A stretch of DNA of 43,576 bases from Deltaproteobacteria bacterium. Its GTDB lineage: Bacteria; Desulfobacterota; Deferrisomatia; Deferrisomatales; BM512. Position 1 is the first letter of the stretch, and each line of letters begins with the position of its first letter. The notes beneath the pieces are model-generated. The model saw only the letters and a list, made by a program, of their open reading frames with translations. It was not told the origin of the DNA and ran no database searches. Positions 24,449-32,786 of this stretch are shown here, piece after piece. The stretch is taken from NCBI GenBank assembly GCA_002869005.1, contig PKTU01000089.1, positions 1 through 43,576 of the forward strand. Direction: 5' to 3'. The position numbers and the translations under genes were made by a program.

Positions 24449-26761
24449 ATGAGCATAAATACCAAGATAATTGGCAGGTCCGTCCCGCGCATAGATGGCA
24501 GGGACAAGGTTACCGGCGCGGCAAAGTACACGGGAGACATCAAGTTTCCCAACATGCTCTTCGGCAAGATACTGACTAGCCCCCACGCCCACGCCAGAAT
24601 CATATCCATCGACACCTCTGCCGCAGAGGCGCTCCCCGGCGTCAAAGCGGTTATCACCCACAAGGACGTCCCGGACATAAAGTACGGCATCAGCCCCGCC
24701 CGTTGGGATGAGAACATCTTCTGCATCGATAAGGTACGCTTCGTCGGCGACAAGGTCGCCGCGGTGGCGTGCACCGATGAGGAGACTTGCTACAAGGCGC
24801 TTAAGCTCATCAAGGTCGAGTATGAAGTTCTCCCGGCGGTCCTTGATTTCCGCAAAGCTATGGATGCGGGGATGCCGCAGGTTCACGACGAGTACCCCAA
24901 AAACATCAACGTAGAGATCCACCAGGAGTTCGGCGACATTGAGAAAGCCTTCAAAGAGGCTCATCTGGTCAGGACCGACGCCTTCCTAGGCAACCGCGCC
25001 TACCAGTCGCCCATCGAGCCCCACTCGGCCACCTCCCTCTGGGATGGCGACAAGCTCACGGTATACTCCTCCACCCAATCTCCGCATTACTTCCAGTACT
25101 ACATTGCGCGCGAGTTCGGGATGGACATGGGCAACGTCCGCGTGGTCAAGCCCTACGTCGGAGGCGGCTTCGGCGGCAAGATGGAGCCCACCGGGCTTGA
25201 GTTCGCAGGGGCGGTGCTCGCGAAGCTCACCGGCAGGCCCGTGAGGATGTTCTTCGACCGCCATGAGATGTTCGCCCACAACCGTGGCCGCCACGCTCAG
25301 TACATGGAGATAACCACCGGCGTCACCAAGGATGGCAAGATTCTAGGCGCGCACTCAAACTTCATGATGGACGGCGGCGCTTACACCTCGCTTGGCATAG
25401 CCACCGCTTACTACGCAGGGGCCCTGCTCCCGCTGACCTACGAATTCGACCATTACAAGTTCGACCTCTTCCGCCTTTACACAAACCTCCCGGCATGCGG
25501 AGCGCAGCGAGGCCACGGAGCGCCGCAACCCAAATACGCCTTTGAGAGCCATCTTGACAACGTCGCGACCGAGCTCGGCATCGACCCGATGGATATACGC
25601 ATCCTAAACGCGCGGCGTCCGGAGACGGTAACCCCCAACGACTTCGCGATCCACTCATGCGAGCTTACCCAGTGCCTTACCCGGGCAAGGATAATATCCA
25701 ACTGGGACGCGAAGAAAAAAGAGGGCGGCATGCCCAAAGGGCACGGCATAGGCGTCTCCACGGGCTCCTTCGTCTCCGGCGCGGGCTACCCGATTTACCG
25801 CACCGACCTCCCCCACTCCGCGGTGGTTATAAAGGTCAACGAGGATGGCACCAGCGCCACCCTCTACACCGGAGCGCCGGATATCGGGCAGGGTTCCGAT
25901 ACCGTCCTCTGCCAGATGGCCGCCGAGGCGATGGGCTTTCACTATGAGAAGATGAAGATCATCGCGGCGGATACCGAAACATGCCCGATGGACCTCGGGG
26001 CATACGCGAGCCGTCTAACGCTCATGACCGGCGCGGCGTGCAAGTCCGCAGGCGAAGAGATCAAAAAGAGCCTCCTCGAAATGGCCTCGTCGATGCTGCA
26101 CCTTCCCCCCGATGACCTCGAATGCGAGGACGCGATAATCTACTCCAAATCGCGCGATGGTAAAGCCCTCACCTTCCAGGAGGTCGCGCGTAAACACTTC
26201 GTCCTCAAAGGTCCCCTAATCGGCAAAGGCTCCTACAACCCGCCCAAGCTCGGCGGCAAGTTCAAGGGCTCCCCGGTCGGCACCAGCCCCGCCTACTCCT
26301 TCGGCGTACAGGTTGGCGAGGTGAAAATCGACGAGGAGACCGGCGAGATCGAAGCTGTGGGCTTCTGGGATGTTCACGACTGTGGTACAGTCGTCAACCC
26401 CCGGCTCCTCCACGGGCAGGTGCACGGCGCACTCTCAATGGGGATGGGCGAATCGGTCTGGGAAGAAGTCCTCTTCGACGACGAAGGCAGGATCAAAAAC
26501 CCGGATCTGGCAAATTACCGCATCCTGACCGCTCTGGACATGCCCCCGGTGGAATCGGAGATCGTAGAATCCTACGAGGATATCGCGCCCTGGGGCGTCA
26601 AAGAGATTGGCGAAGGCTCAACCAACCCGACCATGGGCTGCTTCTCCAACGCTATCTATGACGCAATGGGGGTGAGGGTATACTCGCTCCCCCTCTCCTA
26701 CGAGAAAGTATGGAGAGCGCTAAAAGAGAAGCGCGAACGGGAGCATGGCGGCAAAGAATAA
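24449..26761 (+). CDS. Molybdenum hydroxylase molybdopterin-binding (large) subunit
   Basis: I start at ATG 24449 (strong GGAGGGGAGG upstream). The frame is open to 24344, but that part is antisense-like and overlaps the small subunit. The product is 770 residues of the xanthine oxidase family. It has an N-terminal a/b hammerhead (R-I-D-G-R-D-K-V-T-G-A-A-K-Y), the Q-loop G-G-G-F-G-G-K near 238, an active-site Arg segment Q-R-G-H-G-A-P-Q near 353, a Mo-pterin segment G-A-Y-A-S-R, and the catalytic Glu in V-K-E-I-G-E-G-S near 718. The family hydroxylates a carbon next to a heteroatom (purines, nicotinate) or dehydroxylates aroyl-CoA. The Q-R-G-H-G segment differs from the R-G-F-G-G-P-Q of classical xanthine dehydrogenase. 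With YqeB and YqeC in the operon, a labile-selenium enzyme is likely. The substrate is unknown. Confidence 0.93.
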   Translation: MSINTKIIGRSVPRIDGRDKVTGAAKYTGDIKFPNMLFGKILTSPHAHARIISIDTSAAEALPGVKAVITHKDVPDIKYGISPARWDENIFCIDKVRFVGDKVAAVACTDEETCYKALKLIKVEYEVLPAVLDFRKAMDAGMPQVHDEYPKNINVEIHQEFGDIEKAFKEAHLVRTDAFLGNRAYQSPIEPHSATSLWDGDKLTVYSSTQSPHYFQYYIAREFGMDMGNVRVVKPYVGGGFGGKMEPTGLEFAGAVLAKLTGRPVRMFFDRHEMFAHNRGRHAQYMEITTGVTKDGKILGAHSNFMMDGGAYTSLGIATAYYAGALLPLTYEFDHYKFDLFRLYTNLPACGAQRGHGAPQPKYAFESHLDNVATELGIDPMDIRILNARRPETVTPNDFAIHSCELTQCLTRARIISNWDAKKKEGGMPKGHGIGVSTGSFVSGAGYPIYRTDLPHSAVVIKVNEDGTSATLYTGAPDIGQGSDTVLCQMAAEAMGFHYEKMKIIAADTETCPMDLGAYASRLTLMTGAACKSAGEEIKKSLLEMASSMLHLPPDDLECEDAIIYSKSRDGKALTFQEVARKHFVLKGPLIGKGSYNPPKLGGKFKGSPVGTSPAYSFGVQVGEVKIDEETGEIEAVGFWDVHDCGTVVNPRLLHGQVHGALSMGMGESVWEEVLFDDEGRIKNPDLANYRILTALDMPPVESEIVESYEDIAPWGVKEIGEGSTNPTMGCFSNAIYDAMGVRVYSLPLSYEKVWRALKEKREREHGGKE

Positions 26762-26801
26762 ACAAAGATAAAAACCGCCGGCGCGGCGGAAGGCTAATAA
26801 G

Positions 26802-27641
26802 ATGGGTAAGAGACTCTTTACTCTATTGATTCTCCTCGTTACGGCGGCGGCCGCGATGGGCGCTCCAAAGTGGGAGGGACGAAGAGTGGAGGTTTTCGCC
26901 GGATCCGCGTCGGCGCCGCCTCTTCGCGAGGCGGCGGAGCTCTTCGCCTAGCGCACAGGCGCGGAGGTTGACCTGCACTTCGGCGGCTCAGGGACAATGC
27001 TCTCTCAGATGACCCTCTCGGGGCGGGGCGACCTCTACATCCCCGGCTCCTCAGACTTCATGGAGCTTGCTAAAGATAAGGGTTTGGTCGACCCCTCCAC
27101 CGAGAGGATCGTGGCCTACCTCCTCCCGGCAATCTGCGTCCCAAAGGGCAATCCCAAGGGTATAAAAGCACTTGAAGACCTTGCCCGTCCGGGCGTCAAG
27201 GTGGGGATCGGCCGCCCCGACACCGTCTGCGTCGGCCTATATGGAGTTGAGGCTATAGAGCGGGCTGGGCTTGGCGCAAAAATAAAGCCCAATGTCGTCT
27301 CCCATGCAGAATCCTGCGCCAAGACCGCGCAGCTGGTCGCCCTGGGCCTCGTCGATGCTGTAATGGGTTGGGATGTCTTCGCAAAATGGAGCGACAAAGT
27401 GGAGGCTATCCCGCTTCCCCCAAATTCCACCCCCCGCATAGGCTATATACCCGGCTCCCTTACAAAGACGGCTTCGGAGCCTGAGGCCGCGCTCGACTTT
27501 CTAGCCTTCATAACAGATGGAGAGGGAAGTCTCTTCTTTGGGGAAGCCGGATACCTTACAAGCCTCGAAGAGGCCTTAAGCCGGACTACGCCGGAGACTC
27601 CGGTGGGGGGCTTTTACAAACTTCCCGAAAGCTGGAGATAA
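26802..27641 (+). pseudogene. Molybdate/tungstate-binding protein (ModA/WtpA-like), interrupted by one in-frame TAG
   Basis: ATG 26802 follows GGAAGG at good spacing and begins a signal peptide (K-R-L-F-T-L-L-I-L-L-V-T-A-A-A-A-M-G-A). The start of the mature domain fits the oxyanion-binding family (V-E-V-F-A-G-S-A-S-A-P-P). Codon 50 (26949-26951) is TAG, in A-E-L-F-A-*-R-T-G-A-E-V, where relatives commonly have Lys, Glu or Gln. The frame then continues perfectly (F-G-G-S-G-T-M-L-S-Q-M) to a TAA after 279 codons in all. No frameshift is present. As read, only a 49-residue stub would be made unless translation restarts or reads through. The gene would supply the molybdopterin cofactor metal for the enzyme encoded just upstream. 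Confidence 0.8.
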
Positions 27642-27642
27642 C

Positions 27643-28419
27643 TTGTCCTCCAGAGGTCTCACCCTCTTTTTAGGAGTTGCCGTAGCGTTCGCCGTAACCT
27701 TCGTGGCGGGCCTCCTAGCGGTTGAGCTCGGCTACGCCAGACCCGGCGACCTCGCCGCAGCCCTTAAGAACGGAGAGCTGCGCCACGCTATCTTCCTCAG
27801 CTTGACAACCGCGACGATAGCGGCCACCCTGGCCCTTTTAGCGGCGCTCCCCGTCGCCTACGCGCTGGCACGGCATCAATTTCCGGGCTCATTTTTCGTG
27901 GACCTTTTACTCGACCTGCCCGTCGTCCTCTCGCCCGTTGCCGTGGGGGTATCCCTTTTGCTGCTCTTGAGGACCACGCCGGGCAGATGGATTGAAACTC
28001 ACCTCATCTCCTTCATCTTCGAGACGCCCGGGATCGTGCTGGCGCAGTTCACCGTAGCGCTAGCATTGTCCATAAGGGTTCTCAAAGCGGCCTTTCAAGA
28101 GGTGGACGTACGTTATGAACAGGTGTCGCGCTTTCTCGGATTAAATGGCTGGGAGACTCTGCTTAAGGTAACCCTCCCCCTAGCCAAGCGTGGCATACTG
28201 GCCGCCTTTATCCTCGCCTGGGCGCGTTCCATGGGAGAGTTCGGGGCGACGGTCACCCTCGCCGGAGCGGTTGCGGGCAAGACGGAGACGATCCCCGTGG
28301 CGATATACCTGAGGATGGCCTCGGTTGATATTACCGGAGCGGTGGCGCTAATAGTGCTCCTCTCGCTCTTTAGCCTTACAGCGCTCTTAATGGTGCGCCT
28401 CCTGGTGAGGGCAAGATGA
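27643..28419 (+). CDS. Molybdate/tungstate ABC transporter permease (ModB/WtpB-like)
   Basis: This 258-residue permease starts at TTG 27643 with GGAG upstream, one base after the binding-protein stop. It has about six membrane segments and the EAA-type loop E-Q-V-S-R-F-L-G-L-N-G-W-E-T-L-L-K-V-T-L-P near residues 163-183, which contacts the ATPase. The late G-E-F-G-A-T-V-T-L-A-G motif is characteristic of molybdate, tungstate and sulfate permeases. Its stop overlaps the ATPase start (ATGA). Confidence 0.92.
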   Translation: MSSRGLTLFLGVAVAFAVTFVAGLLAVELGYARPGDLAAALKNGELRHAIFLSLTTATIAATLALLAALPVAYALARHQFPGSFFVDLLLDLPVVLSPVAVGVSLLLLLRTTPGRWIETHLISFIFETPGIVLAQFTVALALSIRVLKAAFQEVDVRYEQVSRFLGLNGWETLLKVTLPLAKRGILAAFILAWARSMGEFGATVTLAGAVAGKTETIPVAIYLRMASVDITGAVALIVLLSLFSLTALLMVRLLVRAR

Positions 28420-29504
28420 TTAGGGCGGAGAATCTTTCCTTCACCTTCGGTGACTTCATCGTTGAGGATATCTCCCTCACGGTAGCCCCCGGCGAGTCCT
28501 TCTTTATCCTCGGCCCATCAGGCGCTGGAAAGACCCTCCTCCTTGAGATTCTTCTCGGCATCAAACCGCCGAAAAGCGGCAGGATATTTCTAAACTCCAC
28601 AGACATAACCGCCGCCCCGCCTGAAAAACGGGGAGTTGCCTATGTGCCTCAGGATCTGGCCCTCTTCCCCCACCTCACCGTGGAGGGGAACATCCTCTTC
28701 GGGATGAAGGAGTGGGGTCCTCAGGTTCAAAAGCGCCTCGACCGTTGGGTAGAGCTACTCAACCTCGGCAATGTGCGAAAAAGGCGCGACGTCTCAACGC
28801 TCTCGGGCGGAGAGCGGCAGCGGGTGGCCCTCGCGCGGGCGCTAATAAGAGAGCCGAGGGTGCTATTCATGGACGAGCCCTTCTCGGCACTGGACGTGTC
28901 ATTGAGGCGCCGCTTGCAGTTGGAATTCAGGGAGCTTCAGCGAAATCTCGGACTAACTACCGTTCAGGTTACCCACGACCCTGAGGAGGCGTTCCTCATG
29001 GCGGATGAGATGGCGATTATGATTGGCGGGCGCATAGAGCAGGTCGGCACCCCGAACAGCCTCTACAACAACCCCGCCAACCGCCGTGTGGCGAGCTTCC
29101 TCATGCTCCAGAACCTATTTTTCGCCACCGTCAAAGGGAAAACCAGCGAGGGCCTTCTCGATGTCAGGACAAACACGGACACCCTCCTGGTCGATGATGA
29201 CGGAGGGCACGAGGTCGGCGACGAGGTATACCTTGGAGTGAGGCCGGAGGAGATAATCCTCGTAAGGAGCGAACGCGTCGAATACCACAAAGAAACCCCC
29301 AACTTCTTCTTCGGAAAGGTAACCGGGTGGGTCGATCTGGGCCACTACCGCCTTGTGAACCTGCGCGTCGGGGAGTGGGTCGTGGAATCGTGGCTGAATA
29401 TACGCGCCGCCAGGGAATTCCCCATGTCCATAGGAGAGGAGATTGGCTTTCACATAAGGCCGGGAAGCTTTTGCCTGCTCCCCTCCGAGGGAGAGCGAAG
29501 CTGA
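28416..29504 (+). CDS. Molybdate/tungstate ABC transporter ATPase (ModC/WtpC-like)
   Basis: This 362-residue ATPase has Walker A G-P-S-G-A-G-K-T near residue 33, the Q-loop in V-P-Q-D-L-A-L-F-P, signature L-S-G-G-E-R-Q-R-V near 130, Walker B V-L-F-M-D-E-P-F-S-A-L-D and H-loop V-T-H-D-P-E-E-A. The C-terminal about 120 residues form a TOBE/MOP-like regulatory domain (G-V-R-P-E-E-I). It overlaps the permease gene by four bases and the MocA-like gene by two, indicating tight coupling from metal uptake to cofactor modification. Confidence 0.93.
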   Translation: MIRAENLSFTFGDFIVEDISLTVAPGESFFILGPSGAGKTLLLEILLGIKPPKSGRIFLNSTDITAAPPEKRGVAYVPQDLALFPHLTVEGNILFGMKEWGPQVQKRLDRWVELLNLGNVRKRRDVSTLSGGERQRVALARALIREPRVLFMDEPFSALDVSLRRRLQLEFRELQRNLGLTTVQVTHDPEEAFLMADEMAIMIGGRIEQVGTPNSLYNNPANRRVASFLMLQNLFFATVKGKTSEGLLDVRTNTDTLLVDDDGGHEVGDEVYLGVRPEEIILVRSERVEYHKETPNFFFGKVTGWVDLGHYRLVNLRVGEWVVESWLNIRAAREFPMSIGEEIGFHIRPGSFCLLPSEGERS

Positions 29505-30106
29505 TGGCGAACTACGCGCTGCTGCTTGCCGCCGGGCTATCGAGGCGAATGGGCGGAGAGTCCAAGCTAATCCGCAAATTTGGAGAAGCCCCCATCGTCA
29601 GGCGCGCGGCGGAAAATCTGCTCTCTGGCGGCGTGGATGGGCTATTTGTGGTAACTGGTCGCGGCGCCTCCAAAATCCGCGCGGCGCTTGAGGCTCTCCC
29701 CATCACCTTTGTGGAAAACCCCAACCCTGAAGCGGGGCAAGCCTCCTCCATCGTCGCCGGGGTAAGGGCGCTGCCGCCCGACGCCGAGACGGTACTCATC
29801 GCCCTTGGAGACATGCCCAAGGTTTCTCCCCGCACGGTAAGGCTTTTGCTCACGGCTCACGGCGTATCGAAAAAGGGGCTGACGTTGCCGCTCATCTGCG
29901 GCGAGCGGGGGCACCCGGCGCTACTCACGCTTCCCAAGTACAGGGAGCAACTTTTAGCACTAACCGGCGATGTAGGAGCTCGCTCAATCTTCATTGAGCA
30001 TGAGGACGACCTCCTTGAGGTGGAGGCGGAGGACCCGGGAATCCTCCTTGACATAGACACAGAGGATGAGCTCAACGAGCTTAACAGGAGGCTTGACCTT
30101 GAATAG
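29503..30106 (+). CDS. MocA/MobA-like nucleotidyltransferase (molybdopterin cofactor cytidylyltransferase type)
   Basis: ATG 29503 overlaps the ATPase stop (TGATG) and has GAGGGAGAG upstream. The 200-residue protein has the nucleotidyltransferase start L-L-L-A-A-G-L-S-R-R-M-G-G-E-S-K-L, a mid-domain A-L-G-D-M-P (metal-binding Asp) and the G-H-P-A-L motif near residue 137. A D-I-D-T-E-D-E-L ending is typical of the MocA/YgfJ group. MocA makes molybdopterin cytosine dinucleotide, the cofactor form used by most bacterial xanthine-oxidase-family enzymes. That fits the large subunit in the same operon. The stop is TAG, inside the start of yqeB. Confidence 0.9.
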
Positions 30107-30914
30107 ACCCGAGAGAGCACGCGACGTGCGGGTCCTGATACGCGGCGCCGGGGAGCTAGCCTCCGCTATAGCGCACCGCCTCTACCGGGCAGGGCTGCAA
30201 GTGGCGATGACCGAACTTGAACACCCCCTTGCAATAAGGAGAAACGTCTCCTTTTGTGAATGCATCCATGATGGCACCCGCGTGGTTGAAGGGGTCACCG
30301 CGAGAAAAGTTGAAAGCGCCGGAGAGTTCGACACTACAATTGCCGCAGGCGAAATCCCGGTTACGGTGGATCCGCTCCTCTCCTCAATCTCAGAGTGGTC
30401 ACCGCATGTCCTCCTTGATGCCGCCATAGCAAAAAGAAACCTCGGGACGACGCGAGAGATGGCTCCTTTGGTCGTCGGCTATGGCCCCGGCTTCACCGCG
30501 GGGGAGGACGTTGACATAGTCATAGAGACCAACCGCGGACATGACCTCGGCAGGCTCATACTAAATGGGGCGGCGGCGCCGGACACCGGAATACCCGGCG
30601 TAATCGCCGGAGAGAGCGCGAGACGCGTAATTCACTCACCCGAGACAGGCATACTGCTGCCATCGGTCTCGATTGGGGATATGGTCAAGGAGGGAGACCT
30701 CTTGGCGATGGTAGGAGAGAGTGAAGTGCTCGCCACCCTTACAGGGGTGGTGCGGGGGCTCATACGCCCCGGCTCAAAGGTGAAGAAGGGTCTAAAAATA
30801 GCGGATGTTGACCCGCGCGGTATAGTCTCCTACTGCGATACGATTTCGGAGAAGGGGCGCAGCCTTGGCGGCAGCGCCCTTGAGGCCATCCTCGGTTGGG
30901 TTAACGAAGCATGA
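30099..30914 (+). CDS. yqeB: YqeB family, selenium-dependent molybdenum hydroxylase accessory protein
   Basis: I choose TTG 30099 because AGGAGG (30086-30091) lies seven bases upstream. The ATG at 30066 is in frame but would overlap the MocA-like gene by 41 bases and adds unmatched residues. The 271-residue product has a Rossmann-like start (V-L-I-R-G-A-G-E-L-A-S-A-I-A-H-R-L), then F-C-E-C-I-H-D-G, D-A-A-I-A-K and G-Y-G-P-G-F-T-A-G. A lipoyl-like C-terminal half carries P-E-T-G-I-L-L-P and T-G-V-V-R-G-L-I-R-P-G. The family (EF2563-type) co-occurs with labile-selenium molybdenum hydroxylases. Its biochemical step is not established; a role in Se or Mo-cofactor maturation is inferred from genomic association. 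Confidence 0.88.
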   Translation: MNRPERARDVRVLIRGAGELASAIAHRLYRAGLQVAMTELEHPLAIRRNVSFCECIHDGTRVVEGVTARKVESAGEFDTTIAAGEIPVTVDPLLSSISEWSPHVLLDAAIAKRNLGTTREMAPLVVGYGPGFTAGEDVDIVIETNRGHDLGRLILNGAAAPDTGIPGVIAGESARRVIHSPETGILLPSVSIGDMVKEGDLLAMVGESEVLATLTGVVRGLIRPGSKVKKGLKIADVDPRGIVSYCDTISEKGRSLGGSALEAILGWVNEA

Positions 30915-31678
30915 ATTTAAAGGCGCACCTGCTTGAAGCGTTTGAAGTAGACACGCCGGAGCTCATAACCCTCGTGGGAGGGGGCGGCAAAACGACCCTC
31001 ATGTACGCTCTTCTAAGGGAGGCGCGGGCAAGGGGCCTTAAAGCGGCCGCCGCCACCACGACAAAGCTCTTTGAGCCCGCACCCGAGGACGGGGTTGAGC
31101 TTTGCCTGATCGAGGGACGTGAAGATTTTCCTCCATGCCTGGAGTGTGGTCCCCCTCCCCTATTTGCAGCGGAGCGGATCCCCGGTGGAAAGGTTTCAGG
31201 GCTCGCACCGGAGCTTATAGACGAGATCTATGGCACCGGCGATTATGACTTAATCGTCGTGGAGGGCGACGGTTCCCGCAGGATGCCTTTAAAAGCGCCG
31301 GGAGAAAATGAACCCGTGGTGCCCTTTATGACCTCCCTTTTCATAGCGGTGGTGGGGCTTTCGGCGTTGGGCAATCCACTTGACGAGGAGCACGTTTTCA
31401 GGCCCCGTCTTGCGGCCAAGGCTGCCGGAGTCAAAATCGGAGACACCGTGACGGCCGACATAATCAGCGCCCTCCTTAACGCTCCATCCGGCCTCTCAAA
31501 GGGCATACCCGACTACGCGCGGGGAATGGTGGCGCTAAATCAGTGCGATACGGATGAGGAGTTGAGCGAAGCTCAATCCCTCGCGAAAAATGTTCTCTCC
31601 CCCTCGTCAAGATGGGAGGGTGTGGCAATTCTAAAGCTGAAGGGCGATACGCCCGTGAAGAAGGTGATTCACAAATGA
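30911..31678 (+). CDS. yqeC: YqeC family, selenium-dependent hydroxylase accessory protein
   Basis: This 255-residue protein overlaps yqeB by four bases (ATGA). It has a P-loop V-G-G-G-G-K-T-T-L near residue 22 and a T-T-T-K-L motif near 50. A later V-E-G-D-G-S-R-R-M-P-L-K-A segment is diagnostic of the YqeC family. It probably hydrolyses a nucleotide. In known genomes yqeC, yqeB and a Mo hydroxylase gene occur together with selD, which is not in this window. It strongly supports a labile-Se cofactor for the hydroxylase. Its stop overlaps the xdhC-like start. Confidence 0.9.
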   Translation: MNLKAHLLEAFEVDTPELITLVGGGGKTTLMYALLREARARGLKAAAATTTKLFEPAPEDGVELCLIEGREDFPPCLECGPPPLFAAERIPGGKVSGLAPELIDEIYGTGDYDLIVVEGDGSRRMPLKAPGENEPVVPFMTSLFIAVVGLSALGNPLDEEHVFRPRLAAKAAGVKIGDTVTADIISALLNAPSGLSKGIPDYARGMVALNQCDTDEELSEAQSLAKNVLSPSSRWEGVAILKLKGDTPVKKVIHK

Positions 31679-32703
31679 AGAAACTTTACGATGAGATAGC
31701 GTCGCGTCTCTCCGGCGGCGAAAAGCTTTCAGTGGCCTCCATAGCAAGGCGCATTGGTTCGGCCCCGAGAAGTCAGGGGACCCGCTGCGCGATACTCCCA
31801 GGCGGAGCGATTTTAGGGACGATCGGCGGCGGCCTGATGGAGGCAAAGACGCAGGAGGCCGGAGTCAAAGCCCTCTCGGAGGGCAAGGTAGAGTACCTGA
31901 AGATGCGCCTCAAGGAGAAGGAGCTCGCGGCAAGCGGGATGATCTGCGGCGGCTCCGTGGATATCCTCGTCGCACCGTGGGGCGGAGGAGAGGTCGCGGT
32001 TGCGAAGGGCCTATCGGCGCTCTACTCCTCGGGCAACCACGGCGCGCTCTTGACCAAATGGGACGGCGATGGCAACTCAATCTCCATCGGACTTTATTTC
32101 AATGGCGAATGGCACTCCGCCACGCCATTGACCGAAGAGCTTGAGGAGGCCGCCAGAGAATCGCTCTCGGACGGGACGAACGTCATAAGGGCTGGAGAGG
32201 ATGGCGGCCTCTTTGCAGAGTTCATTGAGCGCGAGCGCGCGCCGCTCATAGTGATGGGGGCGGGCCACGTGGGACGCGCCCTTGCCAACGTAGCAAGCGT
32301 TGCGGGGTTCGCCGTCACCGTAGTCGATGACAGAGAAGAATTCGCAAACGAAGAGAACCTTCCCTGGGCGGAGCGAGTTCTCTGCCGCCCCTTCGAGGGG
32401 GCGCTCGACGAGGCTCGCGTAGATGAGAACACCTTCATCGTCATCGCTACGAGGGGCCACATGGGCGACACTATATGCGCCCTCGACGCGCTAAGGAGCG
32501 ACGCACCCTACGTGGGGATGATCGGCTCCAAGCGTAAGCGAGGAATGGTGCTGAAGAAAATGTCCGAAGAGGGCATCCCCGAAGCCCGTATAGCCTCGGC
32601 GGTGCGCACCCCCGTGGGGCTCTCCATCGGGGCTCAGACGCCTGAGGAGATAGCCGTCTCGATCGTCGCGGAGATGATCCAGATACGCCGTCAGAACGAC
32701 TAA
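31675..32703 (+). CDS. XdhC/CoxI-family molybdenum cofactor maturation chaperone
   Basis: ATG 31675 overlaps the yqeC stop (ATGA). The frame is open further left, but that part duplicates the yqeC coding region. The 342-residue product has an N-terminal XdhC_CoxI domain (G-S-A-P-R-S-Q-G-T-R near 27, T-I-G-G-G-L near 48, and M-I-C-G-G near 90, the conserved Cys region). The C-terminal Rossmann domain has M-G-A-G-H-V-G-R-A-L-A near 195 and I-G-S-K-R-K-R near 283. Such proteins bind molybdopterin, promote sulfuration and insert the cofactor into the apo-enzyme. It is last in the operon and is followed by a 13-bp-stem terminator. Confidence 0.93.
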   Translation: MKKLYDEIASRLSGGEKLSVASIARRIGSAPRSQGTRCAILPGGAILGTIGGGLMEAKTQEAGVKALSEGKVEYLKMRLKEKELAASGMICGGSVDILVAPWGGGEVAVAKGLSALYSSGNHGALLTKWDGDGNSISIGLYFNGEWHSATPLTEELEEAARESLSDGTNVIRAGEDGGLFAEFIERERAPLIVMGAGHVGRALANVASVAGFAVTVVDDREEFANEENLPWAERVLCRPFEGALDEARVDENTFIVIATRGHMGDTICALDALRSDAPYVGMIGSKRKRGMVLKKMSEEGIPEARIASAVRTPVGLSIGAQTPEEIAVSIVAEMIQIRRQND

Positions 32704-32721
32704 TTCCATTTGCAGGCAAAG

Positions 32722-32753
32722 AGAGAGGGGCCGCCCGAAAGCGGCCCCTCTCT
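32722..32753. terminator. Intrinsic terminator between convergent operons
   Basis: A perfect 13-bp stem (AGAGAGGGGCCGC at 32722-32734 with GCGGCCCCTCTCT at 32741-32753) has loop CCGAAA and is followed by TATTT. It ends the hydroxylase operon and probably also the convergent decarboxylase operon. Confidence 0.88.
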
Positions 32754-32786
32754 TATTTCAACAGGCGGCATCCGCCGCCTTGCGCC

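Noticed and set aside
23013-26761. 4-Hydroxybenzoyl-CoA reductase
   Set aside because: Subunit sizes fit, but the FAD subunit lacks the Cys-rich insertion for the extra [4Fe-4S] cluster, and YqeB/YqeC point to a selenium-dependent hydroxylase instead.
26775-26789. Small hairpin between the molybdopterin subunit and the binding-protein gene
   Set aside because: The stem is only five bases with no U-tract, and a ribosome site for the next gene follows directly, so termination is unlikely.
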